Of a stretch of 64,000 nt of DNA, positions 53,704 through 62,445 are shown piece by piece (the first letter of the stretch is position 1; each line of letters starts with the position of its first letter). A program made the position numbers and the translations under genes. This DNA comes from Bacteroidota bacterium (GTDB taxonomy: Bacteria > Bacteroidota > Bacteroidia > Bacteroidales > Dysgonomonadaceae): assembly GCA_023399295.1 (NCBI GenBank), contig JAEWQF010000023.1, positions 23,206-87,205 of the forward strand, written 5' to 3'. The notes under the pieces were generated by a model. That model saw only the letters and a program-made list of their open reading frames with translations. It was not told where the DNA came from and ran no database searches.

Positions 53704-55452
53704 TTAACTCCGTTTTTTTGGAAATGTGATCAGGAAGGAGAGTCCCCCTTCGGGCCGGTTGCGGGCCAGGATGCTTCCTTTGTGGAAATGCACCGCATTC
53801 TTCACGATGGAGAGTCCCAATCCGGAGCCGCCTGTCTGGCGGGTACGTCCTTCGTTCACCCGGTAGAACCGTTCGAAGATGCGCACCAGGTGTTTCTCTT
53901 CCAAACCGAAGCCGTTGTCGTGAAACTCGAAGAAGTAGGCATCCTCATTCTCACCATGGGAACGGATCACGATCTCGATGCCCTCACCTGCATAGGCGAT
54001 GGCATTCTCCGTCAGGTTGCGGAAGATGGAATAGAGCAATGTGCTGTTGCCGTATAGGATCACATCATCCACCACATCCACCACGAAACGGTCACGCTTT
54101 TCTGCCAGCTTCTCAGAGAGGTCGCTCTCAATCGCCTGCAAGAGGGCACGAATCGGCACCTCTTCCAGTTCAAACCGATCGGAAGCCTCTTCGATCTTGG
54201 TGAGCATGCTGATATCCTGTATCAGTTCAGAGAGGCGGATGGTCTGCAGGTAAGCCCTATCGAGGAACGAACGCACCCGATCATCCACACCTTCGTCGGC
54301 AAGTCCCAGAATTGTCTCCAGGTAGCCACGTATGCTGGTGACCGGGGTTCGCAATTCGTGTGCGATGTTGTTTGTCATCTCCTGCTTGAGCAACCGACGC
54401 TTCTCCAGGCGGGTGATGTCACTGATGTAGAGCTCGAAGCTTTGATCTTCAAAGATGATCACACGGACGTTAAACATCTTCCCGCTCTTCTCCATTCGCT
54501 GTGAAAAGACATGCTCGCCTTTACGTTTATCATCGAGGAACGCGACAACCTTCCTGAAGGAGGGATCAGTAAACAGGTTTTCAGTGATCAGCGTGGGTGA
54601 CCCGAGGATCAGGTTGAGATATTGCAGGAAATGGGAGTTGGCGTAGACCTCTCTCCGTTCTTCAGAGAAGATGGCGATACCCTCTTCTGAGAACTGGAAG
54701 TGTTGCAGCAGCTTCTCCCGCTCGGCTGCCAGACGGCGGCGGTTCTCCTGCAGCAGGTTGTAATTCTCCACAATGGCGGCACTCACCTCTCCCACCTCGT
54801 CATCGGCAAAAACAAAGGAGGAAGGTATCGCCGAACCACTCTTGACGTTCAGGGAGAAGGCTCTCAGCTCACGTATGGAACGGGAGAAACGGTCGGAGAA
54901 GTAAATCATCATCAGCACCGAGACGATGAAGAAAAGCAGGATGTAGTAGGCAAACGAGTTAGTGGAGTGAATGAATGAGCGCAGCTCCACATCGTAGGGC
55001 AGTGCCACACGTACAAAGAGGCTGTCGGTGTGTCGCACATGGTAGAGATACTCCAGCTGGTTGCTCGCGGATCGGCGTATATCCGATCCGCTGCCTTCGG
55101 CAATGCTCTCCTGCACCTCCGGACGCAACAGGTGGTTCTCCATGCTGTCGGCTTCAAGCCGGTTGTCGTACAACACCTCCCCATTGTGATCGATCAGCGT
55201 GAGCCGCAGTTCCGGTTGCATGTATCGCAGCAATTCATTCAGCCTGGTGGTATCCATCAGGTTGAGGATCTGATTCTCATCCAGAAAACGGGTGATCAGG
55301 AGTGCATCATTGTCCAGCATCCGCTTCAAACTCTCGGTACGTTCTTTTCTTACCTGTTGTTGTTCAAAGTAGATGATGCCTGCGGTGAAAAGAGCGATGA
55401 TCAGAGAAAAAGTGAGCAGGATCCGGCTTTTAAAGGAGAGCTTTATACGCAT
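53704..55452 (-). CDS. Membrane sensor histidine kinase (PhoR-like)
   Basis: The 582-residue kinase has TM1 at ~10-28, an extracytoplasmic sensor at ~30-165, TM2 at ~167-185, a HAMP-like linker and a PAS-like domain at ~245-345. HisKA follows with phospho-acceptor His365 (NNIAHELRTPV), then an HATPase_c domain with an N box near 460-475 (NLTENAIAY) and a G1 box HDNGFGLEEKH. It ends in the G2-like GGSGLGLSIVK. Its start is 2 bp from the stop of the response-regulator gene, so the pair is cotranscribed. The stimulus is unknown; phosphate sensing is a possibility given the PhoR/PhoB resemblance. Confidence 0.93.
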   Translation of the reverse strand: MRIKLSFKSRILLTFSLIIALFTAGIIYFEQQQVRKERTESLKRMLDNDALLITRFLDENQILNLMDTTRLNELLRYMQPELRLTLIDHNGEVLYDNRLEADSMENHLLRPEVQESIAEGSGSDIRRSASNQLEYLYHVRHTDSLFVRVALPYDVELRSFIHSTNSFAYYILLFFIVSVLMMIYFSDRFSRSIRELRAFSLNVKSGSAIPSSFVFADDEVGEVSAAIVENYNLLQENRRRLAAEREKLLQHFQFSEEGIAIFSEERREVYANSHFLQYLNLILGSPTLITENLFTDPSFRKVVAFLDDKRKGEHVFSQRMEKSGKMFNVRVIIFEDQSFELYISDITRLEKRRLLKQEMTNNIAHELRTPVTSIRGYLETILGLADEGVDDRVRSFLDRAYLQTIRLSELIQDISMLTKIEEASDRFELEEVPIRALLQAIESDLSEKLAEKRDRFVVDVVDDVILYGNSTLLYSIFRNLTENAIAYAGEGIEIVIRSHGENEDAYFFEFHDNGFGLEEKHLVRIFERFYRVNEGRTRQTGGSGLGLSIVKNAVHFHKGSILARNRPEGGLSFLITFPKKRS

Positions 55453-55454
55453 GA

Positions 55455-56141
55455 CTACTTCCCGCTATCCAGGTTTAGCCAATAGCCGAAACCGGAGCGG
55501 TTGACAAGGATGCCGGCATACTCACCCAGTTTCTTTCGCAGACGGGTGATGTGCACATCGACAGTCCGATCCAGTACATACTCGTTCTCACCCCATACAC
55601 TCCCAAGGATCTCAGCACGTGTGAGCAGGTTGGGTGAGACCTGTGCCAGCAACGATAGAATTTCAAACTCTTTCTTGGTGAGTGACACCTCATCCCCATC
55701 GATGGTCACCCTGTTGGAGGGTATGTCAATGGATAGCCCCCGGTAATTCCAGCGTGTCTCTGCCGGCATCCGCACCAACGAGGTCCGTTTCAACAGAGCC
55801 CGCACACGGGCCAGCACCTCCTTCACCGAGAAAGGTTTGGCAATATAGTCATCGCCACCAAGCGAGAAGCCGGTGAGCATGTCGTTTTCACTGTTCTTGG
55901 CAGTGAGAAAGATGATCGGGATCACGTTACCCTCTTTCCGGAGCGTCTCCGCCATTTTAAAGCCAGACATGCCTCCCATCATCACATCCAAAATAAACAA
56001 TTGATGCACATCGGTCAGCATACCCAGCGCCTCTTCGGCTGAGATGGCCACATCCACGATGTATCCATCCTGTTCAAGGTTGAACTGCAGGATATCGCAG
56101 ATATCCTTCTCATCGTCCACCACCAGTATCCTTTCTTCCAT
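55455..56141 (-). CDS. OmpR/PhoB-family response regulator
   Basis: The receiver domain (start MEERILVVDDEKD) has phospho-acceptor Asp52 in FILDVMMGGMSG and the Thr/Lys pair in IFLTAKNSE and DDYIAKPF. A C-terminal winged helix (~130-228) shows LTKKEFEILSLLAQ and VDVHITRLRKKLGEY, typical of OmpR/PhoB regulators. A longer frame would add 22 unlikely residues. Codons of the receiver start follow a possible promoter box at 56194-56201. It is the partner of the kinase directly downstream. Confidence 0.95.
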   Translation of the reverse strand: MEERILVVDDEKDICDILQFNLEQDGYIVDVAISAEEALGMLTDVHQLFILDVMMGGMSGFKMAETLRKEGNVIPIIFLTAKNSENDMLTGFSLGGDDYIAKPFSVKEVLARVRALLKRTSLVRMPAETRWNYRGLSIDIPSNRVTIDGDEVSLTKKEFEILSLLAQVSPNLLTRAEILGSVWGENEYVLDRTVDVHITRLRKKLGEYAGILVNRSGFGYWLNLDSGK

Positions 56142-56193
56142 TTTACTGTTGCAATAGGTTTCCAGCCCCACCGTGTGAGGGCCAATCTCTTTG

Positions 56194-56201
56194 CAAATGT
56201 A
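56194..56201 (-). promoter_or_regulatory. Likely -7 promoter box for the two-component system
   Basis: The minus strand reads TACATTTG, matching TAnnTTTG, 53 bp before the response-regulator start. A TTTG lies 25 bp further upstream, slightly too far for an ideal -33 element. Confidence 0.45.
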
Positions 56202-56299
56202 CAACATGCATGTTACATACCTGTTACAAAAAGATTACTTTTTAGTGAAGATGGTCTTGATTACCCTATTAGACGATGAGACGATAAAGGGAAATGTGT

Positions 56300-56307
56300 T
56301 ATCTTTG
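56300..56307 (+). promoter_or_regulatory. Likely -7 promoter box for queC-queF
   Basis: TATCTTTG followed by C matches the consensus, 60 bp before the queC start codon. I see no preQ1 riboswitch fold in the leader. Confidence 0.55.
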
Positions 56308-56367
56308 CAATCGAACAGCAGCCGCTGTTCTGTGTAGCTTAGGAAACCACATTAAAAACAAAGTACG

Positions 56368-57036
56368 ATGAAAGAATATCATCAGGAGGACGCACTCGTC
56401 CTCTTCTCCGGCGGGCAGGACTCCACCACCTGTCTCTACTGGGCAAAACAGCACTTCCGACAGGTGCATGCCCTCTGCTTCTCCTACGGCCAACGTCATT
56501 CACAGGAGGTGGAGAATGCACGCCGCATTGCAGCGATTGCCGGCACATCCTTCCGGGTGCTCGACGCCTCCATCATCTCGCGGTTGGCACCCAACTCGCT
56601 GACCGACCTCTCCATGACGATGGATGAGACACAACCAATCGACTCCTACCCCAACACATTCGTACCCGGCAGGAACCTGCTGTTCCTCACCTTCGCCGCT
56701 ACGCTGGCCTATGCACAAGGTATCCGTCACCTGGTCACCGGTGTCTCTGAAGCCGATTACAGCGGCTATCCCGACTGCAGGGACACCTTCATCCGCTCTG
56801 CCAACACCACGCTCAACCTGGCGATGGACAAACAGTTTGTGATCCACACCCCCCTGATGTGGCACAACAAGAAAGAGGTGTGGCAACTTGCCGACGAGCT
56901 GGGTGTGTTTGAGGTCATCCGCAACGAGACACTCACCTGTTACAACGGCATCCTGGCAAAGGGATGCGGGCATTGTCCTGCCTGTCTGCTCCGCAACAAG
57001 GGACTGGAGGCTTACCTTGCCGAAAGAGAGAAGTAA
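56368..57036 (+). CDS. queC: 7-cyano-7-deazaguanine synthase QueC
   Basis: QueC makes preQ0 from 7-carboxy-7-deazaguanine and ammonia using ATP, in the queuosine pathway for tRNA modification. The PP-loop SGGQDSTT begins at residue 14, and the C-terminal zinc-binding Cys cluster is CGHCPACLLRNKGL with an upstream Cys in ETLTCYNG. The length of 222 residues is typical. queF starts 18 bp downstream, so both steps from preQ0 to preQ1 are encoded together. Confidence 0.97.
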   Translation: MKEYHQEDALVLFSGGQDSTTCLYWAKQHFRQVHALCFSYGQRHSQEVENARRIAAIAGTSFRVLDASIISRLAPNSLTDLSMTMDETQPIDSYPNTFVPGRNLLFLTFAATLAYAQGIRHLVTGVSEADYSGYPDCRDTFIRSANTTLNLAMDKQFVIHTPLMWHNKKEVWQLADELGVFEVIRNETLTCYNGILAKGCGHCPACLLRNKGLEAYLAEREK

Positions 57037-57054
57037 TGTTATAGCTATCCTGAT

Positions 57055-57516
57055 ATGGAAAAAGATCAACTCAACCTGTTGGGGCACCAGACCGTCTACC
57101 GACAGGATTACGCACCCGAGGTACTGGAAGCGTTCACAAACAAGCACCAGGAGAACGACTACTGGGTCACCTTCGACTGTCCCGAGTTCACCAGCCTCTG
57201 TCCCATCACCGGACAGCCCGACTTCGCCACCATCCGCATCGACTACATCCCCGATGTGAAGATGGTGGAAAGCAAAAGTCTGAAGCTCTACCTCTTCAGC
57301 TTCCGCAACCACGGTGCTTTTCACGAGGATTGTGTGAACATCATCATGAAGGATCTGATCAAACTGATGGATCCCAGATACATCGAGGTGACCGGCATCT
57401 TCACACCACGTGGTGGCATCAGCATCTACCCTTTTGCCAACCATGGCCGCTCCGGCACGAAGTATGAGAAATTAGCCGAAGAGCGGCTCTTTGCCCACTC
57501 CGTCCCCCTGAAATAA
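57055..57516 (+). CDS. queF: NADPH-dependent 7-cyano-7-deazaguanine reductase QueF (short type)
   Basis: QueF reduces the nitrile of preQ0 to the primary amine preQ1, forming a thioimide with a Cys. The catalytic Cys49 and Asp56 are in FTSLCPITGQPDF, and the QueF motif ESKSLKLYLFSFRNHG follows. With 153 residues it belongs to the single-domain (YkvM) type. A perfect 18-bp hairpin after the stop ends the operon. Confidence 0.97.
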   Translation: MEKDQLNLLGHQTVYRQDYAPEVLEAFTNKHQENDYWVTFDCPEFTSLCPITGQPDFATIRIDYIPDVKMVESKSLKLYLFSFRNHGAFHEDCVNIIMKDLIKLMDPRYIEVTGIFTPRGGISIYPFANHGRSGTKYEKLAEERLFAHSVPLK

Positions 57517-57532
57517 TTCGTCGGAGGGTTGA

Positions 57533-57578
57533 AACAACAAGAACCGGTCTGAGGCATCTTAGACCGGTTCTTGTTGTT
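57533..57578. terminator. Bidirectional terminator after queF
   Basis: The arms 57533-57550 and 57561-57578 form a perfect 18-bp stem around a 10-base loop (core GAACCGGTCT / AGACCGGTTC). It separates queF from the convergent GH16-like gene. Confidence 0.85.
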
Positions 57579-57639
57579 GATTGCCAAAAGCAGACAGACA
57601 AATGCCGGCCACTGACTGCCGATTGCAGCAAATGGCAGA

Positions 57640-58437
57640 CTACTCCACTTCTTCCGTTTTCGGCTTATAGATCCTTACCCAGTCAATCAGCAGGTCGGCA
57701 GGAAGCAGGGCAGGATCGGTATCGCTGTTGAGACGGATACCCATGAAGAGGTTGAAATCCTGCTCATCGAAGGGAAACTGCCCCGGCATCTCAGTCAGGA
57801 TGCGGGGATATTTGCGTGTACGGATGTCATCTACAAAGAAGAGCAGGCTATCGGGATACTTCTCTACCCCGTAGATTCGGGTTTGCACCGGATTGACACC
57901 TACCAGCGAGCTGGATGGCGGATTTTCGGGCATCCCACCGGTAGTGGTGTATTCGGAAGTTACCGACTGGTAGACAAACTCATCCACACCGTAATGTTCC
58001 ATGAAATCGATCGAGATGTGCTCCGAACCATCGACAGGCAGCAAGGAGAGATAGTGGGTAGCTCCCTCAGCCGGGTTCACACGTACCTTCACCTCGATGC
58101 GGGTCACCTCGCCCGCCTTCATTGCCTGACGGGTGATGCCGCCTGTAAGAAACGGCTTCACTTCGTCTGTTACCGCCTTGGGCAACGCACGCAACACCAG
58201 GTGACCCTCCTGCGAGAGATACAACGCGTCGTGTGTGCTGGCATAGCGGTTCATATGCTGTTTTCCCTCTGGTATCTTCGACCATTCATTCAGATCGAGG
58301 CCCTTCTTAAAATCATCTTCCCATACCAGCTCCCAGCCGGCACGGAATTTCTCATCTTGCTCATCCTTTTGACCGGTACAGGAGATGAAGCCGGTAATGA
58401 GGGCTGTCGTGAGCAGCAACACGATAGTTTTTTTCAT
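57640..58437 (-). CDS. GH16-like lipoprotein with altered catalytic strand
   Basis: With the start MKKTIVLLLTTAL the lipobox gives Cys20 (ITGFISC). The ~245-residue body has GH16/concanavalin-like features (GWELVWEDDF, MKAGEVTRIEVKVRV, LLIDWVRIYKP at the end). The active-site strand of this type is normally E-x-D-x-M-E. Here it reads ISIDFMEHYG, with Ser142 where the nucleophile Glu should be; Asp144 and Glu147 are kept. It may be inactive as a retaining hydrolase and serve for binding. It is unrelated in position to the PUL. A longer frame would add 36 residues before the signal peptide. Confidence 0.82.
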   Translation of the reverse strand: MKKTIVLLLTTALITGFISCTGQKDEQDEKFRAGWELVWEDDFKKGLDLNEWSKIPEGKQHMNRYASTHDALYLSQEGHLVLRALPKAVTDEVKPFLTGGITRQAMKAGEVTRIEVKVRVNPAEGATHYLSLLPVDGSEHISIDFMEHYGVDEFVYQSVTSEYTTTGGMPENPPSSSLVGVNPVQTRIYGVEKYPDSLLFFVDDIRTRKYPRILTEMPGQFPFDEQDFNLFMGIRLNSDTDPALLPADLLIDWVRIYKPKTEEVE

Positions 58438-58473
58438 GCAGTAACGTTTGTTGTTTCTTTCCAATTGTTGTGA

Positions 58474-58481
58474 CAAAAGTA
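58474..58481 (-). promoter_or_regulatory. Likely -7 promoter box for the GH16-like lipoprotein
   Basis: The minus strand reads TACTTTTG, matching TAnnTTTG, 37 bp before the chosen start codon. This supports the shorter start rather than the upstream one at 58545, which would lie before the promoter. Confidence 0.5.
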
Positions 58482-58630
58482 ACAATAAGGTGTGGTACAA
58501 AGGAGCATTCGGGACACAATAAGTGTTAAACAATCCCCTTTGCAATCATTTTTATTTGATAAGGATCCATCAGCTATCGATTTCACACCAACAACAGACG
58601 TAAAAAAAACAAATGAAAGGAAACTTTTAT

Positions 58631-58638
58631 TACCTTTG
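58631..58638 (+). promoter_or_regulatory. Likely -7 promoter box for the aminotransferase
   Basis: TACCTTTG followed by C matches the consensus TAnnTTTG, 59 bp before the start codon. No clear TTTG is present at the -33 distance. Confidence 0.5.
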
Positions 58639-58697
58639 CCCCCTGCATACTGAACAGAAAATAAGATTCACGAAGGACCCTTTCAACACGATTCATC

Positions 58698-59894
58698 ATG
58701 CCCGAAATTTCTCAGCGGGGCTTTGAGATGCCCGCTTCACCCATACGCAAGCTTGCGCCTCTCTCGGATGCCGCCAAGGCAAGAGGTACCAAAGTATTCC
58801 ACCTCAACATCGGGCAACCCGACCTGCCCTCTCCGCGGGCCGCGCTGGAAGCGATTCGCACCATCGACCGCACCACACTCGAGTACAGTCCCAGCGACGG
58901 CTATCGTTTTTACCGGGAGAACCTGACAACCTACTATAAGAAATACAACATCGATCTGACACCTGAGGAGATCATCGTGACGGCGGGTGGTTCCGAAGCG
59001 GTACTCTATGCGTTCATGGCCTGTCTCAACCCGGGTGACGAGATCATCGTACCCGAGCCGGCCTATGCCAACTACATGGCTTTTGCCATCTCTGCAGGAG
59101 CGGTGATCCGTACCCTGCCCTCCACCATCGAGTCAGGTTTTGCACTGCCCCATATCGATGAGTTTGAACAACTGATCAACAAGCGCACCAAGGGCATCCT
59201 GATCTGCAACCCCAACAATCCCACCGGTTACGTCTACACACCGCAGGAGATGGAGCAGATCAGACAGCTGGTACTGAAGCACAACCTGTACCTCTTTTCG
59301 GATGAGGTATACCGTGAGTTCATCTACAACGACACACCCTACATCTCCGCCTGCCACCTCAAAGAGATTGAAGAGAACGTGGTACTGATTGATTCGGTAT
59401 CGAAACGATACAGCGAGTGCGGCATCCGCATCGGAGCGCTGATCACCAAGAACCGCAAGGTGCATGACACCGTGATGAAGTTCTGCCAGGCGAGACTCAG
59501 TCCCCCCCTCATCGGCCAGATTGCGGCCAATGCGTCGTTGCAGGAGAATGGCAGCTACATGCAACACAACTTCGACGAGTACAAGAGCAGGCGTGATTAC
59601 CTGATTGAACGGCTCAACCGCATACCGGGTGTCTACTCACCCATGCCGCAGGGAGCCTTCTACACGCTGGCGCGACTGCCCATCGACGATGCCGATTCCT
59701 TCTGCTCCTGGTGTCTCTCCGACTTCTCCTACGAGGGTCAGACAATCTTCATGGCACCCGCCACCGGATTTTATGTCACTCCCGGGCTGGGCAAAAACGA
59801 GGTGCGCATCGCCTATGTGCTCAACAAGGGCGATCTGGAGAAGGCATTGACGGTGCTGGAAAAGGCACTGGAAGCATATCCGGGCAGGAGATAA
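58698..59894 (+). CDS. Class I/II pyridoxal-phosphate aminotransferase
   Basis: This 398-residue fold-type I enzyme is of the aspartate-aminotransferase-like group. Seen are the N-terminal HLNIGQPDLPSP, the cofactor region TAGGSEAVLYAFM, CNPNNPTGYVYT, the Asp/Tyr stretch FSDEVYREFIYND and the PLP Lys in DSVSKRYSECGIRIG. The C-terminal substrate Arg is in KNEVRIAYV. The amino-acid specificity cannot be read from sequence. The permease gene starts 9 bp after the stop, so they are probably in one transcript although functionally unrelated. Confidence 0.92.
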   Translation: MPEISQRGFEMPASPIRKLAPLSDAAKARGTKVFHLNIGQPDLPSPRAALEAIRTIDRTTLEYSPSDGYRFYRENLTTYYKKYNIDLTPEEIIVTAGGSEAVLYAFMACLNPGDEIIVPEPAYANYMAFAISAGAVIRTLPSTIESGFALPHIDEFEQLINKRTKGILICNPNNPTGYVYTPQEMEQIRQLVLKHNLYLFSDEVYREFIYNDTPYISACHLKEIEENVVLIDSVSKRYSECGIRIGALITKNRKVHDTVMKFCQARLSPPLIGQIAANASLQENGSYMQHNFDEYKSRRDYLIERLNRIPGVYSPMPQGAFYTLARLPIDDADSFCSWCLSDFSYEGQTIFMAPATGFYVTPGLGKNEVRIAYVLNKGDLEKALTVLEKALEAYPGRR

Positions 59895-59903
59895 TCCACA
59901 CAA

Positions 59904-61151
59904 ATGAGTATAGAGCTGTTCATCGCGAAGCGTATTTTCAGGGGAGACAAACAAAACGACAAGCGTGTCTCATCTCCCGCCATACGCGTTGCCATCACCG
60001 GCATCGCACTGGGATTGGCGGTAATGCTTGTAGCGGTCTGCATCATTGTGGGCTTCAAGAATGAAGTGCGTGCCAAGGTGGTGGGTTTCGGCTCACACAT
60101 CCAGGTCACCGCCTTCGACAGCAACAACTCATACGAACAGACACCCATCGCCTTCTCCGACACATTGGCCAACCTGCTCGCATCCAATGATGCCATTCAC
60201 CAAGTCCAGGAGTACATCACCAAGCCAGGTATCATCAAGACCGACGACGACTTCATGGGTGTGGTCCTCAAGGGTGTGTCGCAACGGTACGACTGGGAGT
60301 TTTTTCATAAGAACATGTTGGAGGGGGCAGTGATACATGTCGACGACACCACATCCGGCAACCGGGCCATCCTCTCCCGCGTGATCGCCGACAAGCTGCA
60401 TCTGAAATTGGGCGACAGCTTCACCTGTTACTTCGTGCAGGATCCGGTACGCGCCCGTCGCTTCATCATCTCCGGCATCTACGAAACCAACTTCGAGGAG
60501 TATGACAAGCTCTATGTCATCACCGAAAAAGAGGTGCTGGCCTCACTCAATGGCTGGGAGGAAGATATGGTGAGTGGCATCGAGCTACTGGTGAAGGATT
60601 ATGACAACCTGGATCGCACCGCACAGGATCTCTTCTTCACCCTGGCATCACACCGCGACCGTTTTGGCAACAACCTCTACACCCGTTCCATCAAGGATAT
60701 CAACCCGATGATCTTCAACTGGCTCAACCTGCTCGACATGAATGTCTGGGTCATCATCATCCTGATGCTGGTGGTCTCCGGCTTCACCATGATCTCGGGT
60801 CTGCTGATCATCATCCTGGAACGAACCAACATGATCGGCATGCTAAAGTCGATGGGAGCCCGCGACATCAGCATCCGCAAGGTATTCCTCTACCTCTCCG
60901 CCTTTCTGATTGTGCAGGGAATGCTATGGGGAAACCTCATTGCCCTCATCATCTGCATCCTGCAGGATCGCTTTCAGTTGCTGAAACTCGACCCCGCCAC
61001 CTATTACCTCTCCTCGGTGCCGGTAGACATCAATCCGCTTTATATCCTGCTCCTCAATGCCGGCACGTTGCTTGTCACCCTGTTGATGATGCTGGGTCCA
61101 TCCTATCTTGTGGCGCGCATCACCCCTGCCCGTTCGATCCGCTTTGAATAG
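59904..61151 (+). CDS. FtsX/LolE-type ABC transporter permease
   Basis: This 415-residue protein has one N-terminal TM helix (~28-50, GIALGLAVMLVAVCIIVGFKN), a large periplasmic MacB-like domain (~55-270) and three C-terminal helices. The latter carry the FtsX motif around GMLKSMGARDISIRKVFLY. The architecture matches LolC/LolE, which release lipoproteins from the inner membrane. No ATPase gene is adjacent, so the LolD-like partner must be elsewhere. Given the number of lipoproteins in this organism, lipoprotein sorting is a fair guess. Confidence 0.85.
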   Translation: MSIELFIAKRIFRGDKQNDKRVSSPAIRVAITGIALGLAVMLVAVCIIVGFKNEVRAKVVGFGSHIQVTAFDSNNSYEQTPIAFSDTLANLLASNDAIHQVQEYITKPGIIKTDDDFMGVVLKGVSQRYDWEFFHKNMLEGAVIHVDDTTSGNRAILSRVIADKLHLKLGDSFTCYFVQDPVRARRFIISGIYETNFEEYDKLYVITEKEVLASLNGWEEDMVSGIELLVKDYDNLDRTAQDLFFTLASHRDRFGNNLYTRSIKDINPMIFNWLNLLDMNVWVIIILMLVVSGFTMISGLLIIILERTNMIGMLKSMGARDISIRKVFLYLSAFLIVQGMLWGNLIALIICILQDRFQLLKLDPATYYLSSVPVDINPLYILLLNAGTLLVTLLMMLGPSYLVARITPARSIRFE

Positions 61152-61203
61152 TGATCCAAAAAAGTATGTTTCTTTTCCCGCCAGTTGACTGAAAAATATT
61201 GGT

Positions 61204-61211
61204 TATATTTG
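61204..61211 (+). promoter_or_regulatory. Possible -7 promoter box for sbcD-sbcC
   Basis: TATATTTG matches TAnnTTTG and lies 16 bp before the sbcD start codon, which would give a very short leader. A TTG at 61185 is nearer than the usual -33 spacing. Confidence 0.4.
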
Positions 61212-61227
61212 ACAGAAAATAGAAGGT

Positions 61228-62445
61228 ATGCGCATATTACACACTGCCGACTGGCATCTTGGCAAACGACTCGATGACTTTTCCCGGCTGGAGGAGCAAC
61301 GGGAGGTGATGGAGGAAATCTGTGAGATTGCGGAGCGCGAAGCGGCCGATGTGGTGCTTGTGGCAGGCGACCTGTTCGACACCTTCAATCCACCCACCGA
61401 AGCGGTCGACCTGTTGTACAGGACATTGAAACGGCTCTCTGCAGAAGGGCGTCGCCCGGTGATTGCCATCGCCGGCAACCACGACTCACCCGACCGTATC
61501 GAAGCACCCGACCCGCTGGCACGGGAGTGTGGCATCATCTTCGCCGGTTATCCACATACGGTGGTGCCTCCCTATCTGCTTGAGTCGGGATTAAGGATCC
61601 TTCAAAGCGACAAGGGGTTCGTAGAACTTCTGCTGCCGGGCACTTCCGCTCCATTGCGCATTCTCTTCACCCCCTATGCCAACGAATACCGCCTCAAGAC
61701 CTTCCTCGGTGTCGAAGAGAAAGAGGAGGAGCTGCGTCAGATCCTGCAGCAACGGTGGCAGCATCTGGCAGACAGGCATTGTGACCAACAGGGAGTCAAT
61801 ATCCTCTTGTCGCATCTCTTTGTGGTGAGGAGAGGAGACCCGCTACCCGAAGAGCCGGAGGAGGAGAAGCCGATCCTGCAGGTAGGCGGTGCCCAGGCGA
61901 TCTTTACCGAGAATATCCCTTCACAGATACAATACACCGCGCTGGGGCATCTCCACCGCATGCACTTCGTGGAGAAAGGGCCATCGCCGGTCTGCTACAG
62001 CGGAAGCCCCCTCTCTTATAGCTTTGCCGAAGCAGGTCAGCAGAAACAGCTGCTGATGATCGACCTGGAGCCTGGTATGGCAGCCGTTGTGCGGGAGCTG
62101 CCCCTTACGCGTTCGAAGATGCTCCTGCGAAAAAGGGCAGAGGGTATTGATGAGGCCCTGCAGTGGCTGGGTGAGAACAGGGATGCACTGGTGGAGCTGA
62201 CGATCGTCACCGACAGCTTTCTCACCGCCATGGAACGAAGGGCGCTCGATGCCACCCACCCCGGCATCGTGGCCATCATCCCCGAGGTAACCGATCGGGA
62301 GCAACTGATGGAGAGCGGACAGAAACAGATAGACCCGACAAGGGGCATGGATGAGTTGTTCCGCGATTATTTCAAGCATGAGAAGGGGCAGGATCCCAAC
62401 GAAGAGATCATGCAATTGTTCCACGAGATACTGGCAGAAGAATGA
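61228..62445 (+). CDS. sbcD: Exonuclease SbcCD, nuclease subunit SbcD
   Basis: SbcD is the Mre11-type manganese nuclease that, with SbcC, opens hairpins and blocked DNA ends. The phosphoesterase motifs appear in order: HTADWHLGKRL (residue 4), LVAGDLFDTFNPP (~46), AIAGNHDSPDR (~83), NILLSHLF (~190) and TALGHLHRMHF (~233). A C-terminal capping domain follows. The length of 405 residues is normal. Its stop overlaps the sbcC start by 4 bp (ATGA). Confidence 0.96.
   Translation: MRILHTADWHLGKRLDDFSRLEEQREVMEEICEIAEREAADVVLVAGDLFDTFNPPTEAVDLLYRTLKRLSAEGRRPVIAIAGNHDSPDRIEAPDPLARECGIIFAGYPHTVVPPYLLESGLRILQSDKGFVELLLPGTSAPLRILFTPYANEYRLKTFLGVEEKEEELRQILQQRWQHLADRHCDQQGVNILLSHLFVVRRGDPLPEEPEEEKPILQVGGAQAIFTENIPSQIQYTALGHLHRMHFVEKGPSPVCYSGSPLSYSFAEAGQQKQLLMIDLEPGMAAVVRELPLTRSKMLLRKRAEGIDEALQWLGENRDALVELTIVTDSFLTAMERRALDATHPGIVAIIPEVTDREQLMESGQKQIDPTRGMDELFRDYFKHEKGQDPNEEIMQLFHEILAEE

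Noticed and set aside
53704..56141. Two-component system as the regulator of the PUL
   Set aside because: It is separated from the PUL by nfo and terminators and resembles general PhoR/PhoB systems, not a PUL hybrid sensor.
56208..56367. preQ1 riboswitch before queC
   Set aside because: I could not find the short hairpin and A-rich tail pattern; the leader after the promoter box is only about 50 bases.
56500..57444. 314-codon minus-strand frame opposite queC and queF
   Set aside because: It covers two unmistakable genes on the other strand and shows no domain.
57640..58437. Membership of the GH16-like lipoprotein in the PUL
   Set aside because: It lies beyond the two-component and que genes, has its own promoter box and belongs to a different GH16 sequence type.
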